Origin: Pusillimonas sp. UBA3987
GTDB lineage: Bacteria > Pseudomonadota > Gammaproteobacteria > Burkholderiales > Burkholderiaceae_B
Length of the DNA stretch: 64,000 bases
NCBI GenBank assembly: GCA_002384935.1
Contig: DGCD01000020.1
Span: forward strand, 124,001 to 188,000
Direction of reading: 5' to 3'
A model generated the notes under the pieces. That model made no database searches. It was not told the DNA's origin and saw nothing but the letters and a program-made list of their open reading frames with translations. Each line of letters starts with the position of its first letter. Position 1 is the first letter of the stretch. This document shows positions 38,136 to 46,704 of the stretch, in pieces. The position numbers were made by a program, and so were the translations under genes.

Positions 38136-39164
38136 TTCACGTTGTTCTTGCTGAACCATCCGATCGATCATACGCCGGGCTTGTACGCCGCCTGAATCGA
38201 TATTCAGCATCAGCAAGCGGCGATCGGGGTAACGCGCCAGGTTTTTTTGTTGCGCTTCAAGAACATCCAGGTCCTGTGCAAAGATATCGCCCTGATTTTT
38301 ACGGATGCGTTCCGTCAGCGCTGCATCGTCTGCCTTGAAATGCCGCGCCATGCCCCAGAAATACCAGTGTGAATTTTCGGTTTCCGGGGTAATGAAATCC
38401 ACCACAACGGCCGATACTTTCACGCTGGGGTCGGCATCGAACCCGCCGTGGCCGGCATACGCCACGCCAACATTGATCAGAATGTGACTCGGTGGCGAAA
38501 AACGCGAAATTTGCCAGCGATCGACCGGTTTGTCGGGATCCAGTCCGTTTGCGCGCATGGCGTTGGCCAAAAAGGGCGGCGCCTGAATGTGGTCCATGAA
38601 ACGGCTGGTGATAACGGTGTCGCCTTCGACACGCGTATTGACGGGCGACTCGTCGATTTCGTCTTGCCCAATGCTTTCCGGATGCACATAGGTTTCGTGG
38701 GTAAGGTCCATTAAGTTGTCGATCATCAAACGGTAGTCGCAATTCAGATGGAACATGCCACCGCCATAAGCCCACTCTTCGCTGACCGCCCACTCAAGGT
38801 GCGGAATCAGAGCAGGGTCGGCCAGAGCGGCATCGCCGGGCCAGACCCAGACAAAACCATATTTCTCGATAACCGGGAAGCTTTTGATGCACGGGAAACC
38901 GCCCACGCGCTGCATCGGCATTGCGACCGGCTTGCCGTCGCAACCCATGACCAGGCCGTGGTAGCCGCATACCAGGTTGCCATTTTCAACAAACCCTAAG
39001 GACAACGCTGCGCCACGGTGAGGGCAAAAGTCTTCCACAGCCGCGACCTGGTTGTCTGCACTTCGAAAAAATGCAATACGTTCCCCGCAGATTTGACGCC
39101 CCAATGGCTTGCTTTCAATTTCGTCGGGCGTACAGGCTACGTACCAGGTGTTTTTCAAATACAT
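38127..39164 (-). CDS. Rieske oxygenase, vanillate O-demethylase VanA-like
   Basis: Terminal oxygenase of a ring-demethylating or hydroxylating system, 345 residues. The Rieske [2Fe-2S] ligands are C47-x-H49 and C66-x2-H69 (CPHRG, CGYHG). The mononuclear iron site is DLTHETYVHPE, preceded by NLMDL. The closest recognisable family is VanA (vanillate to protocatechuate). A VanB-type reductase is not in the window, so another reductase must serve it. The 3' ends of this gene and the convergent GGDEF-EAL gene overlap by nine bases. Upstream is a scarred region with transposase remnants. Confidence 0.83.
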   Translation of the reverse strand: MYLKNTWYVACTPDEIESKPLGRQICGERIAFFRSADNQVAAVEDFCPHRGAALSLGFVENGNLVCGYHGLVMGCDGKPVAMPMQRVGGFPCIKSFPVIEKYGFVWVWPGDAALADPALIPHLEWAVSEEWAYGGGMFHLNCDYRLMIDNLMDLTHETYVHPESIGQDEIDESPVNTRVEGDTVITSRFMDHIQAPPFLANAMRANGLDPDKPVDRWQISRFSPPSHILINVGVAYAGHGGFDADPSVKVSAVVVDFITPETENSHWYFWGMARHFKADDAALTERIRKNQGDIFAQDLDVLEAQQKNLARYPDRRLLMLNIDSGGVQARRMIDRMVQQEQRELV

Positions 39165-39326
39165 GATGGGTTTGTCTCCATATAACCGTTATTGTGTTTG
39201 TGCAGGCGAACCTTTGTTTGTTGTTGGGTATTGTAGCGGTCTGGACAAAGGGTATAAAGTTGTCTTTCAACTAATATTCCGTGCTTACCGTAGGTCGTTC
39301 ATCGCTTGGCACCTTGAAAAACCAAA

Positions 39327-39374
39327 GCAGCCGTGGAACTGGCCACTTTGGAATGGGTCTCCTGGTTCAACCCA
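39327..39374 (+). mobile_element. IS3-family transposase remnant
   Basis: Translation gives AAVELATLEWVSWFNP, matching the well-known C-terminal segment of IS3-family OrfB integrase-type transposases (ATLEWV.WFN). The match stops right after, and the rest of the transposase is absent. It is a short relic of a deleted element. Confidence 0.55.
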
Positions 39375-39611
39375 AACTCCTTGCAGGCGCGATCTGGGCA
39401 TACTACTTGCTACTTGAGCCTCAACTTCTTTTTTGGGAAGCAGAGCCATGAACAAACTTATTTTGACAGCAGTTTTCGCGATGGCTTCTGCTTGGACCGC
39501 AGCGAACTACAGACGATCCGCTGTTGACAAAGCTGTCAGTGCAACGTGAGAATGACCTGTATCTGCTAAACAGAAATGTCCAGTTGGCGGACAAGCGCGC
39601 AGAGGCACAGA

Positions 39612-39746
39612 ATGATCACGATGAGCGAACGCGAAATGCACCGCCTTGGTGTACTTGAACGAGTCAATAGTGGGCATTTTCATTGCTTGCGTGGGCGCCT
39701 CGCGCCACGTGATCTTGGGAAGGTGTTGCATCCCAAGGAACCATAG
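39612..39746 (+). mobile_element. Truncated transposase N-terminus (ISNCY/IS1202-like)
   Basis: A 44-codon frame starts MITMSEREMHRLGVLERVNSG, resembling the N-terminal start of ISNCY-type transposases (MSxREhxRhxVLxxVxxG), which should lead into a helix-turn-helix. Here the similarity ends after about 22 residues and the frame stops at 39744-39746, ten bases before the next gene. It is a relic only, and marks a likely recombination boundary. Confidence 0.5.
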
Positions 39747-39755
39747 AGCCGAGCC

Positions 39756-40304
39756 ATGACGAAGACAAAACTAACCCTGAAGGTGAACGGAGAATCGCAC
39801 GATATCGAGGTGCCTCCGACGACTCCACTGCTTTATATCCTGCGAAACGATCTCGAACTCAATAGCCCAAAATATGGGTGTGGTCTTGGAGAATGCGGCT
39901 CCTGCACCGTGCTTGTGGACGGTGTGGCCACGCGCTCTTGCGTCATGCCGGTATCCGGCGCCGTCGGGCGCGATGTCACCACGCTTGAAGGCCTGGGGAC
40001 TATCGACAACCCTGATCCGGTTCAGCAAGCCTTTATCGATAAGCAGGCAGCTCAATGTGGTTACTGTATAAGCGGTATCGTGATGACGACGCGTGCTTTA
40101 CTCAATCGCAGTCCATCGCCCACTGATGATGAAATCCGGCGCGAGCTCGAATTTAATCTTTGTCGCTGTGGCACACACATAGAAATTCTTCAAGCGGTGC
40201 GTCTGGCCGCCGATAAGGCCAAGTATGCAGCGAGCACCGGTCAGAACAATTCCCAAACCGTCTCGTCCAGCGCTGGTAATACAGCGGTGGGCAAGTGGCC
40301 ATGA
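39756..40304 (+). CDS. (2Fe-2S) small subunit of a molybdenum hydroxylase (IorA/NicA type)
   Basis: 182 residues. The plant-type [2Fe-2S] cluster is held by C42, C47, C50 and C62 (GCGLGECGSC). The second cluster is held by C101, C104, C136 and C138 (QCGYC and CRC) in the helical domain. It passes electrons from the Moco centre to the cytochrome encoded two genes on. A low-complexity C-terminal tail of about 30 Ser/Ala/Asn-rich residues is unusual. Relatives act on N-heterocycles (nicotinate, isoquinoline) or aldehydes. The stop overlaps the large-subunit ATG. Confidence 0.88.
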   Translation: MTKTKLTLKVNGESHDIEVPPTTPLLYILRNDLELNSPKYGCGLGECGSCTVLVDGVATRSCVMPVSGAVGRDVTTLEGLGTIDNPDPVQQAFIDKQAAQCGYCISGIVMTTRALLNRSPSPTDDEIRRELEFNLCRCGTHIEILQAVRLAADKAKYAASTGQNNSQTVSSSAGNTAVGKWP

Positions 40305-42592
40305 TGCAAGGAAATTCTATGGCTAATGTTGCAGGGCGCGTTCAGGCCTCGCGCCGTTCATTTCTCAAAGGCGCCGGCTACCTTATGGTTTGCTTTACGA
40401 TGCCGGTTTCCATGCGTCGGGCAGTTGCCGCAGGACCCGCGATGGGCGCCGGATCGCAGCTTGTCCCTAATGACGTCGTCAAGTCCTTTATCGCCGTTAC
40501 CGCAGACGGCAACGTAGTGGCCTGTAATGGCCACGTTGACTTGGGGACCGGCATACGGACTGCGTTTACCCAGATCGTTGCAGACGAGTTGTACTTGCCA
40601 ATCGAACGCGTTTCCATGGTTTTGGGCGACACCGATCGCACACCGAATCAGGGCCCGACCATTGCAAGTGCTTCTATACAGTCGTCGGCGGTACCCATGC
40701 GCCGCGCAGCAGCCCAGGTCCGGCAGGTTCTAATCGAGCAGGCATCGCAGCGGCTAAATGTACCTGTGGACCGGCTGACCGTAAAAAAGGGCGTTATTTC
40801 CACCGGCGGCGGCGAACCAGGCCTATCGTATGGCGAGCTCGTTAAGGGACAAACGTTCTCCATGGAGCTGTCCGACGACGTGCCTCTTAAAGACCCAAAG
40901 GACTACGAATTTGTTGGAAAACCCGTGCCTCGGGTCGACATCCCGACAAAGCTGACGGGCGGCTTGATCTATGTGCACGACCTACGCGTTCCGGGCATGC
41001 TTCATGCGCGCATCGTTCGGCCGCCGTACACCGGCCGGGATGGCGGTAAAATGGTCGGCACAAGCTTTGAATCCGTGGACAAAGATTCCGTTGCACACAT
41101 TTCGTCCCTAGTGGATGTGGTCGTGCGCGGCGACTTCGTTGCCGTGGTGGCAGAGCGCGAAGAAGACGCCATTGAGGCCGCACTGGCGCTTAAAATAACC
41201 TGGAAGGAGCCACCGACACTACAAGACTTGTCTGACTTGGCTGCGGCGCTCAAGGACAACCCTGACACGGTTAGGCCGCTGGAGCAAAAGGGCAACGCCA
41301 ACGCAGCACTAGAGGATGAGTCCGGCACGTTGCGCGCCACTTATATTTGGCCCTATCAGATGCACGCATCCATCGGCCCCTCATGTGGTGTTGCGGATCT
41401 GAAAGATGGGATATTGACCGTATGGTCGGGTTCCCAGAACCCACACAAGCTGCACTCCGACATTGCCGAACTGCTGGAGATTGCTGAAGATAAGCTGCGA
41501 GTGGTTCGTATGGAAGCCTCCGGTTGCTACGGACGCAATTGTGCAGACGATGCGGCCGGCGAGGCAGCGTTGTTGGCCTACCATTTGAAGCGTCCTGTAC
41601 GCGTGCAACTCATGCGCGCTGAAGAGCACGGCTGGGAACCGAAAGGCACAGCGCAAATGATGGAGGTCGCCGGGCGTATTACCGGCAACAACACGCTCGC
41701 CTACAAATTCACCACGCGGTATCCATCCAATGGTTCGCCTATTCTTCCCTTGCTGATGTTGGGCCGGGAGTCCAACGTCCCCGTCGTGTTCGAGATGGGC
41801 GACAGGACCGCCATCCCGCAGTACCGGTGTTCCGACACCGATATCGAAGCGCTGGACATGCCGCCCATAGTGCGCGCATCTTGGATACGCGGCGTAGCAG
41901 CCTTACCCAACGTATTCGCCCATGAGTCCTTCATCGACGAACTGGCGGCCAGGGAGAACGAAGACCCGGTGCAATTCCGGCTGCGTTTCATGGAAGATCC
42001 GCGCCCAATTGCATTGGTGAAAGCCGTTGCCAAACAGGCGGGATGGACCTCTGGTCCAGCACATAGTGCTAAACAGGCCGCCGGCGATGGCTTACTGCGT
42101 GGTCGCGGATTTTCCCAACATCGTTACGTGCACGGCGCATTTCCCGGCGTGGGCGCAGCGTGGTGCTGTTGGGCTGTCGACGTCGAGGTTGACCCGAATA
42201 GCGGGTACGTTCGCGTCACACACGTCACCATCGGGCAAGATTGCGGCATGGTCGTTAACCCGGCGGGTGTCACTCATCAGATGCATGGCAATGTCATCCA
42301 GGCAGTCAGCCGTTCGCTGAAAGAAGAAGTGGGATTCGATTGGCGTGGCGTGACCGACCTTGAGTGGGGTGCCTACCCCATTTTGACGTTCCCGGAAGTG
42401 CCGCATATCAACGCCATTCTGATGCCTGACAACGGAAATCCGCCACTCGGTGCAGGGGAATCGGCCTCGGTGCCCGGAGCAGCGGCTATTGCCAACGCCA
42501 TTTTTGATGCGGCGGGCGTGCGCCTTCGGGAAGCGCCCTTTACACCGCAACGCGTCAAAGCAGCCCTGGATGCAAACGGAGGCCGAACATGA
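40301..42592 (+). CDS. Molybdopterin-binding large subunit of a molybdenum hydroxylase (IorB/NicB type)
   Basis: Xanthine-dehydrogenase-family catalytic subunit of 763 residues. A Tat signal is visible near residues 14-35 (ASRRSFLKGAGYLMV), so the enzyme probably works in the periplasm, with the small subunit carried along. The C-terminal PPLGAGESASVPGAAA (near residue 710) contains the active-site glutamate. Single-chain, cytochrome-coupled hydroxylases such as isoquinoline 1-oxidoreductase and nicotinate dehydrogenase are the nearest families; the substrate is unknown. There is no FAD subunit and no xdhC-like maturation gene in the window. It overlaps its neighbours by four bases at each end. 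Confidence 0.87.
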   Translation: MMQGNSMANVAGRVQASRRSFLKGAGYLMVCFTMPVSMRRAVAAGPAMGAGSQLVPNDVVKSFIAVTADGNVVACNGHVDLGTGIRTAFTQIVADELYLPIERVSMVLGDTDRTPNQGPTIASASIQSSAVPMRRAAAQVRQVLIEQASQRLNVPVDRLTVKKGVISTGGGEPGLSYGELVKGQTFSMELSDDVPLKDPKDYEFVGKPVPRVDIPTKLTGGLIYVHDLRVPGMLHARIVRPPYTGRDGGKMVGTSFESVDKDSVAHISSLVDVVVRGDFVAVVAEREEDAIEAALALKITWKEPPTLQDLSDLAAALKDNPDTVRPLEQKGNANAALEDESGTLRATYIWPYQMHASIGPSCGVADLKDGILTVWSGSQNPHKLHSDIAELLEIAEDKLRVVRMEASGCYGRNCADDAAGEAALLAYHLKRPVRVQLMRAEEHGWEPKGTAQMMEVAGRITGNNTLAYKFTTRYPSNGSPILPLLMLGRESNVPVVFEMGDRTAIPQYRCSDTDIEALDMPPIVRASWIRGVAALPNVFAHESFIDELAARENEDPVQFRLRFMEDPRPIALVKAVAKQAGWTSGPAHSAKQAAGDGLLRGRGFSQHRYVHGAFPGVGAAWCCWAVDVEVDPNSGYVRVTHVTIGQDCGMVVNPAGVTHQMHGNVIQAVSRSLKEEVGFDWRGVTDLEWGAYPILTFPEVPHINAILMPDNGNPPLGAGESASVPGAAAIANAIFDAAGVRLREAPFTPQRVKAALDANGGRT

Positions 42593-43896
42593 GTTCCAAA
42601 GCCGGTAATTTTCTGCGTTGGTTTCTGATTGGGCTGGTAGTGATTGCCATAGCCGTGTTTTCCTTTGTCTGGAAACCCGCTATTGATCCATTGCCTGCAG
42701 TGCCTGATGGGTTTACGGATGAGCAACTTGAGCGTGGCAAAAATGTAGCAGCGGCGGGGGTCTGTGTCGTTTGCCATACTGCGCCGGATGGGCAGCCCAA
42801 TGCGGGCGGCCTGCCTATGGAAACGCCATTTGGCACGATCTATTCGACAAACATCACAACCGATCTCGACAAGGGCATTGGGAATTGGTCGTTTGAGGCA
42901 TTCGATCGGGCGATGCGCCGTGGTATTGCGCGCGACGGCAGTTATCTCTATCCTGCGTTTCCCTATACGCATTTCACCCACCTGACCGACGAAGATATGA
43001 AGGCGCTTTATGCGCACATGATGACCCAGCCGGCGGTTAACGTTGAACCACCCAAAACCGAGCTGCCGTTCCCGCTTAATATGCGGCCGCTGATGGCAGG
43101 CTGGAATCTGCTCTTTCTTCGCCGCGGGCCGATCGAGAGGGCGGATAATGAGTCCGAAGAATGGAATCGTGGCCTTTACTTGACGCGTGGAGCCGGTCAC
43201 TGTGCTGCCTGTCATTCGCCGCGTAATGCTTTGGGTGCCGAAAAATCCGGTGAAAACTACCTGTCCGGTGGTGAAGCTGAAGGGTGGATCGCGCCAGCCT
43301 TGAATGACCAACCTCCTGCACCCGTGCCTTGGACACAGGAGGCGCTCTTTGCCTACTTGCGTTACGGTTTTGCGGGCGACCATGGTGCGGCGGGCGGCCC
43401 CATGGCCCCCGTTGTGCGCGAAGGCACCGCCAAGATGGCCGAAGCGGACACGCGCGCGTTAGCTGTTTATCTCGCTTCGCTTAATGCAGGCGGTGAGGAG
43501 GAGGAAGCGTCCGACAGGGCGGGCGAAATTACCGAAAAAGCTTTGTTAACGCTGTCGCCGCCGTTGACAGAAGGGGCACGTCTGTTCAATTCAGCGTGCT
43601 TGGCTTGCCATCATGCCGGGAATGGGCCGACCTTGTTTGGCGTGCAGCCGAAACTGTGGCTAAGCAGCTCTTTGTATTTGGAGAAACCCGACAATGTTGT
43701 GCGTTACGTACTAGACGGGGTACACAATCCTGCCAATCCGGATTTGGGTTATATGCCGGCATTTAGGCACTATTTGAACGACCAGCAAATCGCCACAGTA
43801 GTCAACTACATGCGCACAAGTTTTACCGGACACGCGAAATGGGATAACCTGCCCGAGACTGTATCGCGCTTGCGTAAAGACGTAGAGAATGAGTGA
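42589..43896 (+). CDS. Membrane-anchored triheme cytochrome c, electron acceptor of the Moco dehydrogenase
   Basis: 435 residues with an N-terminal membrane anchor (about 10-28) and three CxxCH heme sites: C59-C62-H63, C205-C208-H209 and C337-C340-H341. This matches the cytochrome subunits of membrane-bound alcohol, aldehyde and nicotinate dehydrogenases, which hand electrons to quinone or a terminal oxidase. Its start overlaps the stop of the catalytic subunit, so the three genes form one coupled operon. Confidence 0.9.
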   Translation: MSSKAGNFLRWFLIGLVVIAIAVFSFVWKPAIDPLPAVPDGFTDEQLERGKNVAAAGVCVVCHTAPDGQPNAGGLPMETPFGTIYSTNITTDLDKGIGNWSFEAFDRAMRRGIARDGSYLYPAFPYTHFTHLTDEDMKALYAHMMTQPAVNVEPPKTELPFPLNMRPLMAGWNLLFLRRGPIERADNESEEWNRGLYLTRGAGHCAACHSPRNALGAEKSGENYLSGGEAEGWIAPALNDQPPAPVPWTQEALFAYLRYGFAGDHGAAGGPMAPVVREGTAKMAEADTRALAVYLASLNAGGEEEEASDRAGEITEKALLTLSPPLTEGARLFNSACLACHHAGNGPTLFGVQPKLWLSSSLYLEKPDNVVRYVLDGVHNPANPDLGYMPAFRHYLNDQQIATVVNYMRTSFTGHAKWDNLPETVSRLRKDVENE

Positions 43897-43950
43897 GGAA
43901 GACCCTCAGTCATGGAACAATCCCGGCCAGAGACCAGATACTTAACTTTA

Positions 43951-43966
43951 CATAATATACATTATG
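43951..43966. promoter_or_regulatory. Unassigned palindrome downstream of the cytochrome gene
   Basis: CATAAT (43951-43956) and ATTATG (43961-43966) form perfect arms around ATAC in an A+T-rich 183-base gap between the cytochrome gene and arsR. It could be an operator relic. No adjacent start codon explains it and no terminator-like T run follows. Confidence 0.3.
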
Positions 43967-44079
43967 CGAATAATAGATGGCGTATCCAATCATGTTAATC
44001 GTATTATTGGCGCTTCTGAATGCAGCCTTGTCACACAACCCGCTTGTTGTTTTGATTTACGTTGGCACCGACGCCGGCC

Positions 44080-44403
44080 TTAACAGGCAGCTCTGACCAG
44101 GCGCGAGCGATCGTCCTGCAATTGAGGTTGATCTGCCGCCAGACCGTCCAGCAATTGCCTCAGCCACGAAGGCGTGTTTGCAGCCAGGTCGTAAAACACC
44201 CATTGGCCCTTGCGTCGGTCGGCCAACAGCCCGCATCGCTTCAGTTGCGCCAGATGTCTGGAAATTTTTGATTGTCCTTCATCCAGGGCACTCATTAATT
44301 CACAAACGCACAGCTCTCCTTCCCGGGAAATCAGCAACAGCACACGCAGACGCGTTTCATCTGCCAGGCACTTTAATATTTCCAGTTCATTCATTGCGCT
44401 CAT
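44080..44403 (-). CDS. arsR: ArsR-family arsenic-responsive repressor
   Basis: Winged-helix metalloregulator of 107 residues. The arsenite-binding motif ELCVCEL (Cys32, Cys34) and the recognition region GQSKISRHLAQLKRCGLL are clear. ATG 44403 was chosen; the reading frame upstream to 44526 crosses the promoter region and overlaps the divergent acr3 leader, so it is not coding. ATG 44394 is a possible shorter start. It is divergent from acr3 with 162 bases between them, and should repress both until As(III) binds. Confidence 0.9.
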   Translation of the reverse strand: MSAMNELEILKCLADETRLRVLLLISREGELCVCELMSALDEGQSKISRHLAQLKRCGLLADRRKGQWVFYDLAANTPSWLRQLLDGLAADQPQLQDDRSRLVRAAC

Positions 44404-44466
44404 GGCTGGTTCCGTGATGAATTCGTGTTGATTCCAAGTATAGAAGTATAACTTAATATATTTGTA

Positions 44467-44483
44467 ATTCCGTATATGCGGAT
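44467..44483. promoter_or_regulatory. Candidate ArsR operator
   Basis: ATTCCGTATATGCGGAT is an imperfect dyad (CCG...CGG arms around TATATG) in the centre of the arsR-acr3 intergenic region, with TATAAT at 44491-44496 just beyond on the acr3 side. The position fits a shared operator. The match to any specific ArsR consensus is weak. Confidence 0.4.
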
Positions 44484-44565
44484 AAGCAGATATAATATCC
44501 CTGCGCTTTATCAACAAGCGTATCAATTCAAACTTATTCGTACCCCAAATAACCTAAAGCCCGTC

Positions 44566-45648
44566 ATGTCACAAACTAACTCAACGTCGCAAAAACAGGC
44601 GCAGACGCCGCCAATCAGTTTTTTTGAACGCTATCTAACCGTGTGGGTGGCATTATGCATTATCGCCGGAACGCTGCTGGGTTTGTATTGGCCAGGCGCG
44701 GCGCAAGAGCTGGGCGCCATGGAAATTGCGCACGTCAATATCCCGGTTGGTATTTTGATCTGGTGCATGATCATCCCCATGCTGATGAAAATAGATTTTT
44801 CCGCGCTCAGCGAGGTGTACGAACAGCGCGCGGGTATGGGAATCACGCTGGCCGTGAACTGGCTGATCAAACCTTTCAGCATGGCGTTATTCGGCTGGTT
44901 TTTCATTAAAGTGGTTTTTGCGCCCTGGCTGCCCGCCGCATCGCTCGACAGCTATATGGCCGGGCTGATTTTGCTGGGCGCTGCGCCCTGCACTGCCATG
45001 GTGTTCGTGTGGAGCAATTTATGCAAGGGCCATGCCAACTTCACGTTGACCCAGGTTGCGTTGAACGACTTGATAATGGTGTTTGCGTTTGCCCCGATTG
45101 TGGCTTTGTTGCTGGGGGTTTCGTCAATCCCAGTGCCGTGGGATACGCTAATTTTGTCGGTTGTGATGTATATCGTGATCCCGCTTAGCATTGCACAGGC
45201 ATTACGCTTCTGGCTGATTAAAAAAGGTGGCCTGCCCTTTTTCAACCGGACGTTGACGCGCATTGGCCCATGGTCGATCGTTGCTTTGCTGGGTACCCTG
45301 GTTTTGTTGTTTTCGTTCCAGGGTAACGCCATTGTTGCGCAACCCGTGATCATCGCCATACTTGCCGTACCCATTTTGGTTCAAACGCTTTTTATTGCCG
45401 CACTGGGCTATTTCCTGAATCGGCAGCTCAAAGTCCGGCACGATGTGGCCGGGCCGTCGGCCATGATTGGCGCATCAAACTTCTTCGAACTGGCTGTGGC
45501 GGTTGCCATTGTGCTTTACGGATTTGATTCGGGCGCCGCGTTGGCCACCGTCGTAGGTGTGCTGATTGAGGTTCCGGTGATGTTATGGCTGGTACGAACG
45601 GTAAATCGTACGCGCCATTGGTATGAACAGGCGTTGCAGGCAGGGTAA
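44566..45648 (+). CDS. acr3: Arsenite efflux permease Acr3
   Basis: Inner-membrane As(III) exporter of the BASS/ACR3 family, 360 residues with about ten transmembrane segments. The conserved cysteine needed for transport sits in GAAPCTAMVFVWSNL (near residue 145). ATG 44566 is used; translation from 44476 would add 30 residues over the promoter region. The cytoplasmic N-terminus is short and polar, then FFERYLTVWVAL begins the first helix. It is paired with divergent arsR and followed by two arsC genes. Confidence 0.93.
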   Translation: MSQTNSTSQKQAQTPPISFFERYLTVWVALCIIAGTLLGLYWPGAAQELGAMEIAHVNIPVGILIWCMIIPMLMKIDFSALSEVYEQRAGMGITLAVNWLIKPFSMALFGWFFIKVVFAPWLPAASLDSYMAGLILLGAAPCTAMVFVWSNLCKGHANFTLTQVALNDLIMVFAFAPIVALLLGVSSIPVPWDTLILSVVMYIVIPLSIAQALRFWLIKKGGLPFFNRTLTRIGPWSIVALLGTLVLLFSFQGNAIVAQPVIIAILAVPILVQTLFIAALGYFLNRQLKVRHDVAGPSAMIGASNFFELAVAVAIVLYGFDSGAALATVVGVLIEVPVMLWLVRTVNRTRHWYEQALQAG

Positions 45649-45683
45649 TTGGCCCTGCCCGCCTGGTTTTCTTTAGTGATTGC

Positions 45684-46109
45684 TCAAATGATTCGCTTGC
45701 CTTGGTCATCCAGCACCGGCGTGCCGTCTTCTTTTGCGAATGCCTTGGGCGGCATAGCCGGCAAAAGATCAAGGACTTTTTCACAAGGCCGACATAGGTT
45801 CGCACCTTTTTCAGAAATGACGAAAGGACGATTCAGCAAAATCGGATGCGCTTCGATTGCATCCAGGATCTGCGCATCGGTGACGTCGGGCTGGTCGAGT
45901 CCCAGCTCCAGGAAAGGGGTGCCCTTTTCGCGCAGCGCTTCGCGCAGGGAAAGGCCGGCCTGCTTGACCATATTAATGATTGTTTCGCGCTTTGGGGGTG
46001 TTTTCAGATACTCGATAATTTCCGGTTCTATGCCGGCATGGCGAATAAGCGCCAGCGTATTGCGTGAGGTGCCGCATTTGGGGTTGTGATAAATCGTGAC
46101 GTTATGCAT
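45684..46109 (-). CDS. arsC: Arsenate reductase, glutaredoxin-linked ArsC family
   Basis: 141 residues of the thioredoxin-fold arsenate reductase (ArsC1) family, which reduces As(V) to As(III) with glutathione and glutaredoxin. The catalytic Cys12 is in YHNPKCGTSRNT, and the C-terminal NRPFVISEKGANLCRP region holds the conserved arginine. It is convergent with acr3 and divergent from the second arsC, so it is probably transcribed from the short 46110-46156 gap. Confidence 0.92.
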   Translation of the reverse strand: MHNVTIYHNPKCGTSRNTLALIRHAGIEPEIIEYLKTPPKRETIINMVKQAGLSLREALREKGTPFLELGLDQPDVTDAQILDAIEAHPILLNRPFVISEKGANLCRPCEKVLDLLPAMPPKAFAKEDGTPVLDDQGKRII

Positions 46110-46156
46110 GACGACATTCCTTGTTTTTCAACAATTTTCAGCTAAAAGGTCAGTAT

Positions 46157-46666
46157 ATGAGTGATAAAGTCTACAACGTGCTGTTTTTATGTACCCACAA
46201 CTCTGCCAGAAGCATTATGGCAGAAGCGTTGTTGAATACGATCGGGCACGGTCGTTTCCGTGCTTTCAGCGCGGGCAGTCAGCCGGGCGGGAAAGTAAAC
46301 CCGTTCGCCGTCGAAAAAGCGCAGGCGATTGGCTACCCCACTGAAAACCTGCGCAGCAAGAGCTGGGACGAATTCGCCAAGACCGGTGCACCGCAAATGG
46401 ATTTTATTATCACCGTGTGTGATAACGCTGCAGGCGAGGTTTGCCCTATCTGGCCAGGGCAGCCCATTTCTGCCCACTGGGGTTTTGCCGACCCGGCATC
46501 GGTTGTTGGCAGTGATGAAATCAAGCGTGCCGCCTTTGACAAAATATTTCGGCAGATTTCCACGCGTATCTCGATTTTTGCTAACATGCCTCTCGAAAAG
46601 CTTGAAAAAGTGGCAATCCACCGCGAATTAAAAAATTTGGGTGAAAATCCCGTCTCTCCGGCATAA
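46157..46666 (+). CDS. Arsenate reductase / low-molecular-weight phosphatase-type ArsC
   Basis: 169 residues of the LMW protein tyrosine phosphatase fold. The P-loop is CTHNSARS (Cys12, Arg18), the form seen in arsenate reductases of this fold and not in classical phosphatases (CxGNxCRS). A late FADPASV segment carries the catalytic Asp. It is unrelated to the glutaredoxin-type ArsC next door but does the same chemistry with different reductants. AAAGGT precedes ATG 46157. A phosphatase function cannot be excluded. Confidence 0.85.
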   Translation: MSDKVYNVLFLCTHNSARSIMAEALLNTIGHGRFRAFSAGSQPGGKVNPFAVEKAQAIGYPTENLRSKSWDEFAKTGAPQMDFIITVCDNAAGEVCPIWPGQPISAHWGFADPASVVGSDEIKRAAFDKIFRQISTRISIFANMPLEKLEKVAIHRELKNLGENPVSPA

Positions 46667-46704
46667 CGTACACAGGGCCGGAAGGATGAAATGGCGCAGC
46701 ATAC

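Larger units (their letters stand above)
39165..39755. other. Gene-poor scar between the Rieske oxygenase and Moco dehydrogenase genes
   Basis: About 590 bases with no intact gene. Besides the two transposase remnants listed separately, there is a short reading frame beginning MNKLILTAVFAMASAW at 39448 that looks like a signal peptide. It continues plausibly only after a +1 shift near 39500 (LLTKLSVQRENDLYLLNRN and on) to a stop at 39656-39658. It may be a frameshifted secreted protein gene. Promoters for the divergent flanking genes should lie here but none is obvious. Confidence 0.45.

Noticed and set aside
39333..39527. Continuous frame running from the IS3 relic through the scar
   Set aside because: Only the first 14-16 residues resemble a transposase; the rest is unsupported, so only the relic is listed.
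42373..43383. Open frame of 336 codons antisense to the Moco subunit and cytochrome genes
   Set aside because: It runs against three overlapping genes with heme and Moco motifs and shows no recognisable domain.
43993..44097. 34-codon hydrophobic frame after the cytochrome gene
   Set aside because: It overlaps the 3' end of arsR on the other strand, has no ribosome site and no similarity I can name.
44404..44526. Upstream extension of arsR
   Set aside because: It would place 41 non-ArsR residues over the promoter region shared with acr3; ATG 44403 gives a standard-length protein.
38127..46666. A single intact genomic island or transposon
   Set aside because: No attachment sites, integrase, terminal inverted repeats or target duplications were found; only relics and accessory gene content suggest lateral origin.
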